Source of the DNA: Epiperipatus broadwayi
Taxonomy: Eukaryota; Onychophora; Udeonychophora; Euonychophora; Peripatidae
Direction: 5' to 3'
DNA length: 64,000 bases
Assembly (NCBI GenBank): GCA_028023455.1
Contig: JAQFVV010000457.1
Span: forward strand, 60,001 to 124,000
The stretch's first letter is position 1; each line of letters opens with the position of its first letter. Below the pieces are notes generated by a model. It saw only the letters and a list, made by a program, of their open reading frames with translations. It made no database searches and was not told the DNA's origin. Both the position numbers and the translations under genes were made by a program. Below are positions 24,227 through 34,993 of the stretch, one piece after another.

Positions 24227-24229
24227 GGG

Positions 24230-25600
24230 ATTCTAAATGACCTTCGTCAAATGTCAAAAATAAAAGAAGTAACTTCAATTTTTATTTAAACGTACATCCC
24301 TTCTTCTCCCGATAATTGTTGGCGTCGGCAATCAAATGTAAAATAAAAGAAGTAACTAAAATTTTTATTTAAACGTAACCCCAAAACCCCCTCTTCTCCC
24401 AATAATTGTTGTCGTCGGCAATCAAACGGTCAAATAAGAGGAACGTCAATTATTCTTTAATCGTATAGAAAAAAAACAAAAAAAAACCTCCCACTAATTG
24501 TCCTGGCCAATCAAATGTAAACCAATCGAAGTAAGACAGTAAATTATTAGTTAAACATAACCCAAATTACTATTCGAACGTACACCGAAAAAGACTCGCT
24601 CTTGTCAATCAAAATTAAAGAAACCTAGACTATTATTGTCCCATTGTCAAATCGAATATTATTTGGGAAAACCCAAATAATTTATAAACGAAAAAAAAAA
24701 AAAAAAGAAAGTCAAATCGGTTTTCAATCAAATGGTAACCGATAAAAGTAACTTAAATTTTGATTTAAACATACACACGAACAAAAACAAAATGCAAAAC
24801 TCTCTCTCCCAATAATTGTTGTCGCCAATCACCAAAAAACACCCACCCCTCTCACTAATTGTCAGCAATCAAATGTACACCACTACTAAAAGTAACGTAA
24901 ACTACTATTCTTTAAACGGTTACACCCCTTCTCCCAATAATTGTTGTCTACAATCGTACACACAAAAAAACACCCTTCCCAGTAATTAGTGTCGGGAATC
25001 AAATGTAAACCGATCAAAGTAAGACCGCAACTTATTATTTAAACGTAACCCAAATTACTATTTGAATCTACACCAAAAAAAACACCCGCTCTTGTCAATA
25101 AAAATTAAACAAACAACAACTATTATCGTCCCATTGTCAAAAATATTTATTTGTAGAACCAAAACCATAATTTATAAACGAAAGGAAGTCCAATCGGTCG
25201 TCCATCAAATGTAAACCGATAAAAGGTTTTAAATTTTATTTAAACATAATAAACACACGCGCGCGAAAAAAAAAAAAAACACTTCTCCCAATAATTTTTT
25301 CGGCAATCAAATGTAAACCTATCAAAGTAACGTAAATTATTATTTAAAGATCCATCATAAAACCTGTTCTCTCGTGAATTTTGTCAATCCAATTTTACAA
25401 AAACTAATATTATTTTTTTTAAAAAAAACCACAAATTACTATTTGAACACACACCAAAAAAGACCCTTTGGTAAAAAAAAAAAACCAAAACTATTATTAT
25501 CCCATCGTCAAAAATATTATTTGGGAAAAATAATTCAGAAACGAAAAAAAGTAAACTTTGTAAACAAACCAAAAAAAAAAGTCAATATTAATAGAGAATC
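24230..25600. repeat. Irregular higher-order repeat array in X
   Basis: Many diverged units share phrases such as CTCCCAATAATTGTTGTCG, GGCAATCAAATGTAAACC, AAAGTAACGTAAATTATTA and TTTAAACGTAAC. A longer block beginning CCCAAATTACTATT recurs near 24560, 25050 and 25430. Simple A-runs lie between units. The array fills most of X and accounts for its size. Confidence 0.75.
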
Positions 25601-25754
25601 GCTATCCCGGGAACTATATATTAATGTGTTTTTCAGTTAGAAATCGCGCCTCTGGCGGCTAACACGAAGGATCAGATGACAACCATTTTCTTTATATTGT
25701 TTATTTTAAAAAAAGCAAATTTGACAGATCTTATAAAAAAATACTTTAGTTTCA

Positions 25755-25947
25755 TTATATTCGTATATGGATGGATAATTTAAATTTTATATTTGTATTA
25801 TATTCGTATGTGGATGGATAATTTAAACCATGAAATTATGGCATAATGATTTGTACATACAATATTTAAGATTAAATAAAAATAATGTAAAAAGTTTTCT
25901 TTATAATATATTTACGGTTTTCTGATTTAAAGTTTAATAGATATAAC
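25755..25947. repeat. Centre (loop) of element Y with internal direct repeat
   Basis: This is the unpaired centre between the two Y arms. It contains two direct copies of TTCGTATATGGATGGATAA-type sequence (about 25760 and 25804). The same GTATGTGGATGGATAA motif marks the junction in the Y-family copy at about 5835. Confidence 0.7.
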
Positions 25948-26409
25948 TGAAACTAAAGTATTTTTTTACAAGATCTGTCAAATTTGCTTTTTTTAAAATA
26001 AACAATATAAAGAAAATATGTTAAAAGTTATTTATATCTAGTTAAAATAAGTCATCGGTTTATAATTAAAAATGGGAATTTTGTGTAAACAAGAAATCAA
26101 TTAGTGACCCCACCTGTAAAAGTAAAATCTTGTTTACTGATTGAATTTGTTTCAACAAAAGATGTTATCATTAAATCATAATACCGTTACTATCTGCTAA
26201 GCCATAACATTTTATAACACCTAAAAAGAAATTTAATTAATGAAATCGGAATCAAAATTATATAATTTATATGTTTTAATAATTTTTTTAAGTAAATTAA
26301 AAATAACACCTCGGAGATTTTATCAGTAGTAGAAATTAGATTATACGATTTTGTTTAATTAAAAGTCGATTGGTCTTGAGGCAAACGAAATTCCAAAAGG
26401 GTGAAAATA

Positions 26410-26417
26410 TATAAATA
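26410..26417 (+). promoter_or_regulatory. TATA-like motif in Y right arm
   Basis: TATAAATA lies about 21 bp before GATACTCCATCTTGCTTTTG, and is conserved in the diverged copy at 6431. It is oriented away from the Y centre. It is a plausible core promoter for a non-coding transcript; activity is not shown. Confidence 0.45.
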
Positions 26418-26608
26418 GGCTAGCAGAAAAGATACTCCATCTTGCTTTTGAAGAGCTGTTATTACGAGAAGCTGAAAATTTGTTAATTTATCTAGGGCCT
26501 GCTAGTCAGGCAAGAATTTGTTGCCTTTGCAGTGATGGAACGTCAGAATTTGATCCATCCAAGGCACGAGCAACAACCAACATTGCCTTAACAAGCTTAT
26601 AATAAATA

Positions 26609-26750
26609 GAAGATGCCATAAGCCGTTAAAAGAACTCACCTTCGTTCAAATTCAACTACCCCAACTCCAGCTATAGGAATACCATCTTAAATCGTCTCCC
26701 AACTAAAGAGAAGATGCCATAAGCCGCCAAAGAAATCACCTTCGTTCCAG
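26609..26750 (+). repeat. Duplicated motif downstream of the Y TATA box
   Basis: AGATGCCATAAGCCG, followed by CACCTTCGTTC, occurs twice, starting near 26609 and 26712. It is mirrored in the left arm (22690-22860) and kept in the diverged copy at 6630-6745. Conservation across copies suggests it matters to the element; the role is unknown. Confidence 0.65.
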
Positions 26751-27610
26751 CTCGAGTATCTGTTTTAAAATTATTAAAATCGCAGAGATCTGTGTAAAAT
26801 TCAAAATAATCATTATTGCTTCAAAATCAGGTTAGCTAACTATATTGTAAACTCTTTCTAAAATGTCTTATCAATAATATTTCAATTCTATAAATGACAT
26901 ACTTTTGTTAATTTCCTTTATTAACTTCTTGTTTTGCTATATAACTTAATCACTGCAGTTATATTTATTTCTCTCTTGCTTATTTTAGTTATTATTAATT
27001 ATGCCTGTCTTGAAACGGCGCGCATTTAGTTACGAAATATATACTTTTTGAAGATATTATTTAAAATCTTCGTATTGTATTAATTATAGCGTCATTTAGC
27101 GCTCCGTTTCGAACCCCTAATTTATAAATAATGGCGACCCTTTGTGCTCGTTATTATTTTGTCATTTAGTAAATAATTAATGTAAATATAAAATGTGGCT
27201 TATAAATCCAAACTTTCAACCTTTAATTATTATGTTACTAAAGATTAAACTAGCCTGGAGTGTAATCATAAGTATATTTTTCTTATTAAAGTATTCGTAA
27301 GTCCCTTAAATATACTTTCTCCCTTTAAAAGTTTATTAATTATACATAACGGGATTGAACGGGATAAAGTAAAGTTTGTGTATATATATATTCCCGTCAG
27401 TAGCATATATGTATTTCTCATGCTACAGAAGAGTTGGCTCTTTTATTCAAGCTGACAAAACTACTGTTCATTTAATGTATGGAATTTAATTTATAATATA
27501 CTTCGGCATGGTGGATGTGAAATTGATCAATATTTTATCGTTATGCTGTTTTTTTTATATATATATAAGATGGAGCCACTTTATTATTATATTTTACTTG
27601 TGCGTAGCGT

Positions 27611-27746
27611 ATTAGTAAAATCTTTATAGCCAACTCTACCTCCATAATATGCAATCTTCGGCGTTGAACAGAAGCATTATTAGTAAAATCTTTATAGCCA
27701 ACTCTACCTCCATAATATGCAATCTTCGGCGTTGAACAGAAGCATT
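27611..27746 (+). repeat. 68-bp tandem duplication in Y right arm
   Basis: The stretch from ATTAGTAAAATCTTTATAGC to GTTGAACAGAAGC occurs twice with a 68-bp offset and no visible difference. The left arm and the copy at 5.6-8.3 kb have it once, so it arose recently in this arm. Confidence 0.85.
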
Positions 27747-28992
27747 CTTGAAAACCCGTTCGATCTAAAGCTATCTGTGAGGCTTTATATGCCCATATTT
27801 AATATATAAATTTATCACAATCGGATGTATTATTAAACTTCACTCCAGAATTGGTTTGATTACTTGTATAATACCCACTCGAACTGATGATGAAAGGGCA
27901 TAACTAATAAGTGGAATGTAGTGATTTATTATATAGCATAAAATTAGCGCTATTAAATAATTAGCCACAAATTTATTTTGCTAAATGGCCTACCCTAAAG
28001 TAATGTTGTTTAGTAAATAAAATGCCTGCGTGCATTATCCAACGCTAAGTAATGGGTTATATCAAGTATATATGAAATTGTCAATAAATATAATTCATCA
28101 TATATCAGTTTCTGTCTCATTAAATCAATCCAATTCACTAATTGACCATAGCTATTCATTAGTAAAGCCCCTATTAATATATTAGATTTTATCTTTGGAA
28201 TGTCTCTAGTTTTGAAAGAAGGGGGGGGGGGAATTAGCTTCTTTTTAAAAAAAAAAAAAACCCGATTGTCGTAAAAATTAAAAAAAAAGATTGATTTTTA
28301 AATTTAGAATTGACTTATAGATTAATAAAATATTTTATGAATAATTATGAGGATTTCTACGCGATAATTTTAGCGTTTTCGAGCAGCCATGATAGCAAAT
28401 TTCACCGCTCGACTTATATATAACATTTTGACATAGAGTAAATAATTAAAAAAAAAAGTTCGATTTTTAAAAAAAATAATAATTTAAAAATACATCCATT
28501 TATAAAACTGAAATAGCATGTGATACTATTAAGTTTGAAAGAATATTTAAATAGTTGTAGCTTCTTAATTATTCACACCTGCACATTATATGCCATTCAT
28601 ATTTTAAGTAGTATGTACAAAAATTTTTATCAGTGCATAGTTTTTCCGTGTGTAACCGTGGAGAAACAGCGCCACGTGGTGGGCTAGAATCTTGGTAGTC
28701 GCTGTTAGCAGACGACACATAAGCTAGATGTGTTTATGGCAACCAGCGCCACCTAGGTTCTTGGTATCTGCTGGTAGCAGACGATGTAAGCTAAATGGGC
28801 TTACGCACTGCGACCAGCGCCACCAAGCGGGCAGCCAGCTGGTGGACTGTTCCTGTGCTTACACATTGTGAACAGCGTCACCTTTCGGCTGGAATTTGCA
28901 ATGCTGCGTTTGGGGCCCCTATTCTAAGTATTTCTGTGGTTGACCCTGACCAGCGCCTCTGGCGGCCACATGGGTCAAAAGTCACAAGTACC

Positions 28993-30960
28993 AAAAAAAC
29001 TTGAGTTTCTTGAGCATGAATTATTAAAGCAAAGTCATTGTATGTTGAATTCAAAACATGAAATATATTCTATAGATTATCTTTTGAACCGGCACAATTA
29101 TCAGAATACTGTAAATCCAAGAAGATGAACTTTTCTTTTTCACTTTTAAGTGATTTAAATTAAAAATTTCACTATCAAACTTATACTACATATCTTGATT
29201 AAAAACAATGTTGGAGCAAGTACAGATCTTTATATAACACTAGTTTTCATTTCAAATATTCAATTTTCCTCATATAATAATACAACTTACTTTCATTTTA
29301 TCAGGCAGAATTTATAAACTTTGATGGTAATTAATTTCATACAATGTCATAAACTTGTTCAATCAACTGAGCCAATGCTTTGACTAAATTAATAACAGCA
29401 ATATATAAATCATCCATTTGTTCCTAATATTTTTCTTATATTTCCTAGGAAACTAAAATCATATCTATAGTATTCCTTGATACTCTAAAACTATATAACA
29501 TCTCTGGTAACTATTCATCTATGACCAAAATAAACTTATTAAATAAAATTCTTGAAAGTAATTTTGCTATTATAGTGAATAATGATATTCCAAAATAATT
29601 ACTGCAATTTTGAATATGATCAGGTAGCGTAATTTCATGAGTTCATATATTCCTTTAAAATGTTAATATTTTAGAAGCTACCATATTTTAAATCATTTCC
29701 CAGTATCTCATCAATGTTAGCAGTCTTTTCATTTTTATGATTACAAAGAGCTACTGTGACTTCATTAACATGAATATCTTTGTTCAAGTGGAAAAGAACA
29801 AATAAAATGGATCTTAATTCTTGTAACATTATTCAAAAAATAATCAAAATATTTTTTCCACCTGTTCAAAATACCATGGTCATTATATCAGAGGGTGCCA
29901 TTCCTGGATTTCAAATGCATCAAAAAAAAAAAAACATCTAAACTATAAGAAAATGTCCATATCTCTTTTGCATTTTTAATTCACCTATCATATTCAAGTC
30001 TTCTTGTCAGTGATTCAACCACTGCCTTTAAATCTCTATGCTTCCAAGCAGAAAATATCATGTTTCCTTTTAATCAATTCATTACTAATAAGATTGTCAA
30101 AAAAACATCATTATTTTTACTAATGAATCCAGAATAGACTTACTTGTATCTATAATACCCTACTCAAGAAAATTCTGTATGTTTTAGTACTATGGTATTC
30201 CATTTCTAAAATCCAAATCAGCAATTTTATTGTTTAATAGTTTTTGAAATTTAGTATATAAATACTTCTTAAAAAACACAAAATATTTTTTTTGAAAATG
30301 TGATTGGAATAAAATATATTGTTTAATGCAATTATCATTTTAACTTTGAGCATAATAATCTATGATCTGCCCAAAAATCTTCATTTATATTTGCATAAAA
30401 TGAACTTATCTTATATTCTGACTCCTTAGTATAAAATTAATTAAATATCATTGTTTTGAATATGAATGCATTCATGTTCTGTTGTAGCAGTTTATAGTAC
30501 TGATATCATTATTTTCAACAACTTTTGGCTAACCCATGCATTAAAATCTAAAAAAAAAATTGATCTTTTAATGGTATTGCTATCCTCAAGAAATAACATT
30601 TTCTTTCTCTGAATTTTCTAAATTTAATATTGGAGTATATACACTAACAAAATAAGCATTGGAACCATTGTGCAAATCAAGTTTTAATATCCTTAGCCTT
30701 TCTTTGATACACTGGGAATTCCAAGATAGAAAATATTAAACTTTACAGCAAATTCAACATGATGAATTCCCTGTTGATCTGCCCTTTCAAAAAATCTTGT
30801 AATCATGTATCTACTCTATTAAACTTCATTCCTCTGGAAAATAAATTTCACTAAAAGAAGTTGTATTGAACTCAAATCTTGACAATGCTTTAGCCACCAG
30901 CAGTTCTTTATTTTGGTCTTGGATAGTTTATATCAGGTTCAGCATTCCATAAACCTATAT
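28993..30960 (-). pseudogene. 5' part of decayed endonuclease-type LINE (EN and RT)
   Basis: Read on the minus strand from about 30960, an AP-endonuclease-like domain appears. ALSRFEFNTTSFSE fits the family pattern ...ALSET. Next come ERLRILKLDL, YFVSVYTPIL (pattern SVYAPT) and LDFNAWV (pattern GDFNARV). RT follows: ILNRWKKYFDYFLN, then a block fitting LARVLLNRL...LPE...GFR, then DDLYIAVINLVKAL (pattern LYIAFIDLTKAFD). Stops and frameshifts are frequent. The relic runs to about the right end of element Y, and the C-terminal part resumes at 18044. About 60 codons expected between the two halves are missing. Confidence 0.8.
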
Positions 30961-31200
30961 TTAGAAGACAAATTTTTATAATACTTATCTACTGGTAATA
31001 ATATTATCTCTCCTGCTTTACCACTAATATTATTATTATTGTTGTTATCAATTTAATGGGCAATCCATTAAGCATGACAATCTAGCCAGACTATGTGACA
31101 AAAGGCCATTTTTAGACCATATTTAAGTCCCTTCCATTTCCATGGTAGGCAGGAGAATAAGGTGAATAGGGCTGCCTAAACATAAAACCATTGTCTAGAT

Positions 31201-31662
31201 CAAAGGTGTCCAACAAGTCGATCGTGATCCACCAGTCGATTGCAAAGCCATTTTTGGTCGATCGCGAGGCCAATCTGGCAAGAGCTGTCGGGTAACGAGT
31301 GAAACAAATTAAGTCAAGATTTTCAAGTTTTTTGTTATTTTTGTTCTAATTTTTTTTTTCAATTCTAGATAGGTGAAATCCACTTAGCCGTATCATTATT
31401 GAAAATAATATTTTTAATCTTGACTTAATGTAGCTAATTTGAATTAATAAATATTGTTAATAATTACTCATGTTGCTTTAATTCCCCCGGATATGAGTTT
31501 TTTGGCCTGTTAAATAAATTATTTTTTACTAGGTAGGTATATAAAAATAGTATGTATTTCACACCTCCCTCCACTTAGACTACGCCTATGACAACAAGTC
31601 GATCACAACATATTTTTAAAATAAAAAGTAGATCTTATGAACACAAAAGTTGGCCACCCCTG
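31201..31662. mobile_element. hAT-type MITE, 462 bp
   Basis: The element is flanked by an exact 8-bp duplication, GTCTAGAT (31193-31200 and 31663-31670). Its ends are CAAAGGTGTCCAAC and, inverted, CAGGGGTGGCCAAC. The 8-bp duplication and CAGGGGTG-type ends are hAT hallmarks. The interior includes several GTCGATCG-like motifs (GTCGATCGTGATCC, GGTCGATCGCGAGG). No transposase frame is present. Confidence 0.9.
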
Positions 31663-31670
31663 GTCTAGAT

Positions 31671-33710
31671 GAAGCACTATCTCATACCCAGTTCCAACCT
31701 GATTCTTTAGTGATCATACTGCTTCAAACAAAGACTGCAACTAAAAACTGCCCATTTACTAAACATGTGCATGTCATTGCTTTTTTAATTTTCAAGGGCT
31801 TGAAAATGAAAAAGGAAATTGGATTCAGAAATGCTGTATGTATAGTTAAAGAATAGAAATGTGGTTGCACAAACACATAATCTCATTGTCACAATTAGTT
31901 TAGAAAAATGATCATAACATGAGAAACTCATGGCAACTGAGTCTTTCCTTAAATGACTAAAGAAGAAAAACAAGGAATAAAAAAAATATGTTTGTATATA
32001 CTTGGTCAGAAACTTTTTGTTGGATATTCCATTATCCACAATCTATGGAGCCTGTTAGTAGCCCAAATATATCATCCAATGACTAATAAACTATATAATA
32101 AAAATTTTGCACTGAAAAAAAAAAAAAAATTTATTATAAAACTTACATTTATTTATAATCTTAATGTAGCAATTTCATAAAATGAAGTTTGTTTAATTAT
32201 TTATAAATATATATGTCTATATAAAAAAGTTTTTTTTAGTAACCATGCAGGGATAATGTTGTTTCTTTACTATAAGATTCATAATTTCAGATTCATATAT
32301 AACAAATAAATGACAAAATATTTTTAAAGACATTAAATTGTTCAACTGCAGACTTCAAGAGACACGTCTTTGAAACTACTGATATTTAAATTAACAAACA
32401 AAAATGAAATTAATATATAAAAACTTAATCTATTTAGTAATATTTCAATCAAAAGGTCAGGATAATAAATCACAGATAAAATATTTCTTTTTACTTTATT
32501 TTTTATTAGTTTATCAATTTTTGTTAAATCAAATTTATAGGTAAAAATAAAAACAAATCTTTTAAAAAGTGATAATAATATGGTATTTTATACATATAAT
32601 TTAATGTTTTAATGGAAGTTACAAATGATAAATGTTTTTACTGCATCATTTGAACTGACAGCATACTATTTTTCTAAGTCCCATACAACTAATATCAGTT
32701 TCTAATTTAGTAAGATTGTGATGATAGGCTTTTGACTAATATACAAAACAGACCTGCCAATTTGTTAAAAATATTTTAATATATATATATAGATACATAA
32801 TAACATGTGTTTTTCTTTATGAAATCAATAAATCTATAATTTAATATCAAACAAAAATTACAATTTGTATTACCTTCTATATATTATATTATTTATTACT
32901 AAATAAAAAAAAATCAATCAATATGATTTCAGTTTTTTTCCCCCTAAAGTTAGTAAATAGTAGCGTTAGAGCATGCAAATCAAAAGTTTGAAACATTAAA
33001 TCTAGTCAATTATAATAATGCTTAAATTCCAAAAATTGTTGAATAAAAACCTTTGTCTTCATCATTTTTAATTAATTTTTTGAATACTTGTTACTATATA
33101 AAATGTTTAATAAATTTTGACAATGTATCATATGATTTCTGATATCTGTATTTTAACACTTGCTGTAACTATAGCAAAACTGACGCAAATCAAAAATTTG
33201 AACTAATAATTTTTTTCAATATCAACAATTGAATTTTAAAATTATTTTGTCCAAAAGTATTTCTATTCATTTTACCATAATATATCTAACTCCATTCTGT
33301 TACATTTTATACAATATTAATGGTAATAATGTCATTAATAACTATTCTTACTGAAATTTGTATATCAAAAAATTCAAATAATAACTACACGTTAAAAATA
33401 GAAGATCTGTTGTTATTTAAATTTAAAATGTTTTAAATTTAAAATGTTTTAAATTTGTTAATTTATAAACTATTAATGATACCATCTCAATTTCAGACTG
33501 ATTGCCAAAGTTAATGTGTATGTACATATTTCAATATCAACTCACAGCTATATGCATAAATACAGACACATTCTTTTTTTATAAATACTATTTGAAAAAA
33601 AGATAACACATATCAAAAATTAATAACAGATATAATTATTTTTAAGATCAAATATTCATAATTTAATCTGAAATCTTTGCATAGTATTGCATATTGATTT
33701 GTATAAGTCT
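31671..33710. other. AT-rich stretch including the likely dolichol kinase 3' UTR
   Basis: No gene is supported. Because DOLK ends at 33711 on the minus strand, its 3' UTR must lie directly below this position. The first AATAAA on the minus strand is at about 32892-32897, some 815 bp past the stop, with others at 32502-32507 and 32495-32500; none can be confirmed by eye. Short open frames at 31650-32180 have no motifs. Confidence 0.45.
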
Positions 33711-33844
33711 TTATATTACTAAAATAAACTGATATAGGAAAAATGGTAATATAATGTTGTCTATTTGAGTAGTAACTGCTTCAAGAAGTGAGGTTAAGAG
33801 AAAGCCAATAGACAATGGAATCCAATTACCATGAAAAGGAACTC
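33711..33844 (-). CDS. DOLK: Dolichol kinase, last coding exon
   Basis: This exon encodes the C-terminus of dolichol kinase, the ER membrane enzyme that uses CTP to phosphorylate dolichol for N-glycosylation and related pathways. Read on the minus strand it begins after the acceptor TTATAG (CT at 33845-33846 on the plus strand), completes a split Gly codon and gives VPFHGNWIPLSIGFLLTS, then LLEAVTTQIDNIILPFF, ending in TAA at 33711-33713. The LLEA-x-TTQIDN signature followed by hydrophobic residues matches the extreme C-terminus of animal dolichol kinases, and the end position agrees with the family. Length is 134 bp (2 + 44 codons including stop), which fits the phase of the upstream exon exactly. 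An intron of 157 bp precedes it. The gene symbol rests on motif recognition without a search. Confidence 0.9.
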
Positions 33845-34001
33845 CTATAACAAAAACCAAAATTATTATTATAAAAAAAAAAAAAAAGAATATAAATTAA
33901 ATACAACAACAAATAGAAATAGATTCTGAAAACTATATTAGTAAACTAAAATTAGAAATACTTCAACAGTGACAAAAAAAATGAAAGAAAATAAAACTTA
34001 C

Positions 34002-34079
34002 CAAAAATTATTAATATCTTAGTTATTAGAATCTGACTGAATAAGGCACATGCTGTTCCTTCCAGAGTTTTCTTGGATC
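34002..34079 (-). CDS. DOLK: Dolichol kinase, penultimate coding exon
   Basis: Exon of 78 bp on the minus strand. The acceptor is CTTATAG (plus-strand CT at 34080-34081), and the donor GTAAGT corresponds to ACTTAC ending at 34001. It starts by completing the Gly of WPG and encodes SKKTLEGTACALFSQ, then ILITKILIIF. The KKT-x-EGT motif belongs to the conserved cytosolic CTP-binding region of dolichol kinase and related CTP-dependent lipid kinases, and ALFSQI matches the following helix. Entry and exit phases both equal one base, agreeing with the exons on each side. It is separated from the upstream exon by about 16.6 kb, almost all of it mobile-element or AT-rich DNA. Confidence 0.92.
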
Positions 34080-34093
34080 CTATAAGAGTATAA

Positions 34094-34501
34094 TTCCAAT
34101 AATAAATAAAACATAATACAATAATTACAAAATATGGTAATAACTTAAACACACAGGCTTATTATATACCTGTATTTACATATCTAATATATAGGGTATA
34201 TGAGCACAGACTTTCACACAACCCACCACTCTCCACACTATCTCATAACACTGATACACTTGAACACATATATGTAGAAAAGATAAATAATCACCAATTC
34301 CAATAATAAATAAAACATAATACAATAATTACAAAATATGGTAATAACTTAAACACACAGGCTTATTATATACCTGTATTTACATATCTAATATATAGGG
34401 TATATGAGCACAGACTTTCACACAACCCACCACTCTCCACACTATCTCATAACACTGATACACTTGAACACATATATGTAGAAAAGATAAATAATCACCA
34501 A
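34094..34501. repeat. 204-bp tandem duplication
   Basis: Copy 1 (34094-34297) and copy 2 (34298-34501) appear identical by eye. The unit carries the left terminal arm of the TIR element at 34389-34993, so that element has a duplicated left end. The near identity implies a recent event. Confidence 0.92.
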
Positions 34502-34993
34502 TATACATATTTCATGCTAAACCAGCAATCATCAGTTGGTCCAGATTACCATCTCTACACATATATGCTATAAGTGCTCAGATATATATTAAGATAGCCA
34601 ATCCTTATACTTTAATGGACAGGCTCCAATCTATTCCACACTCCAACTCTTCAACCGTCCATCCAAATGAAAATCTGATGATGGAATGCTCAAAGGCCAC
34701 CCTGAGGCCGAGATTCTTGTCACACCCATGTTGGCCTAATGTCAATCTAACCCCTTATGTAGAGGACATAATCCATTTAATCCATATACAAGGGATGGGT
34801 AGACATCTCTACTATGTAATAACTTAAACACACATGCTTATTATATACCTGTGTTTATATATGTGCAATATATAGGATATATGGTGATTATTTATCTTTT
34901 CAACATATATGTGTTCAAGTGTATCAGTGTTATGAGATAGTGTGGAGAGTGGTGGGTTATGTGAAAGTCTGTCCTCATATACCCTATATATTA
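34389..34993. mobile_element. TIR element of about 605 bp
   Basis: The left arm (34389-34504, starting TAATATATAGGGTATATGAG) is mirrored by 34876-34993. The arms share CACAACCCACCACTCTCC and TATCTCATAACACTGATAC with their complements. The interior includes a 70-codon frame at 34615-34827 with no known domain, probably chance. A direct copy of part of the tandem unit (GTAATAACTTAAACACACA) also lies at 34817. Target duplication was not resolved. Confidence 0.75.

Larger units (their letters stand above)
23449..25684. mobile_element. Element X: 2.2-kb TIR transposon nested in Y
   Basis: The two ends are perfect inverted repeats for 47 bp, starting GGTTGTCATCTGATCC and including AGCCGCCAGAGGCGCG. 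A 7-bp target duplication, ATTTTCT, flanks it at 23442-23448 and 25685-25691. Removing X restores the Y sequence CATATTTTCTTTATATTG seen in the right arm. The interior holds three repeats of about 48 bp, one unrecognised 79-codon frame and an irregular repeat array. No recognisable transposase is present, so X is probably non-autonomous. The GG start and 7-bp duplication do not settle the superfamily; Mutator-like or another 7-9-bp-TSD family are options. Confidence 0.9.
18811..28992. mobile_element. Element Y: 10.2-kb palindromic (foldback-type) transposable element
   Basis: The outer ends are inverted copies beginning GGTACTTGTGACTTTTGACC. The left arm runs from 18811 to 23448 and resumes at 25685-25754 after nested element X. 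The right arm runs from 25948 to 28992, and the loop is 25755-25947. The arms are almost identical apart from indels: LINE2 (20126-22055), a deletion of about 240 bp in the left arm near 22675, and a 68-bp tandem duplication in the right arm at 27611. No transposase or other long coding frame is present in the arms. Each arm has a TATA-like motif pointing away from the centre. No clear outer target duplication was found (AAATTATC on the left, AAAAAAAC on the right). It is probably a non-autonomous giant-TIR or foldback DNA element; the superfamily is unknown. Confidence 0.85.

Noticed and set aside
24230-25600. CRISPR-like array
   Set aside because: Units are diverged and irregular with no constant repeat and spacer lengths, and the genome is eukaryotic.
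28795-29004. Open frame of 69 codons
   Set aside because: It lies in the GC-rich subterminal repeats of Y, and the mirror arm does not preserve it. It is a shadow of the repeat.
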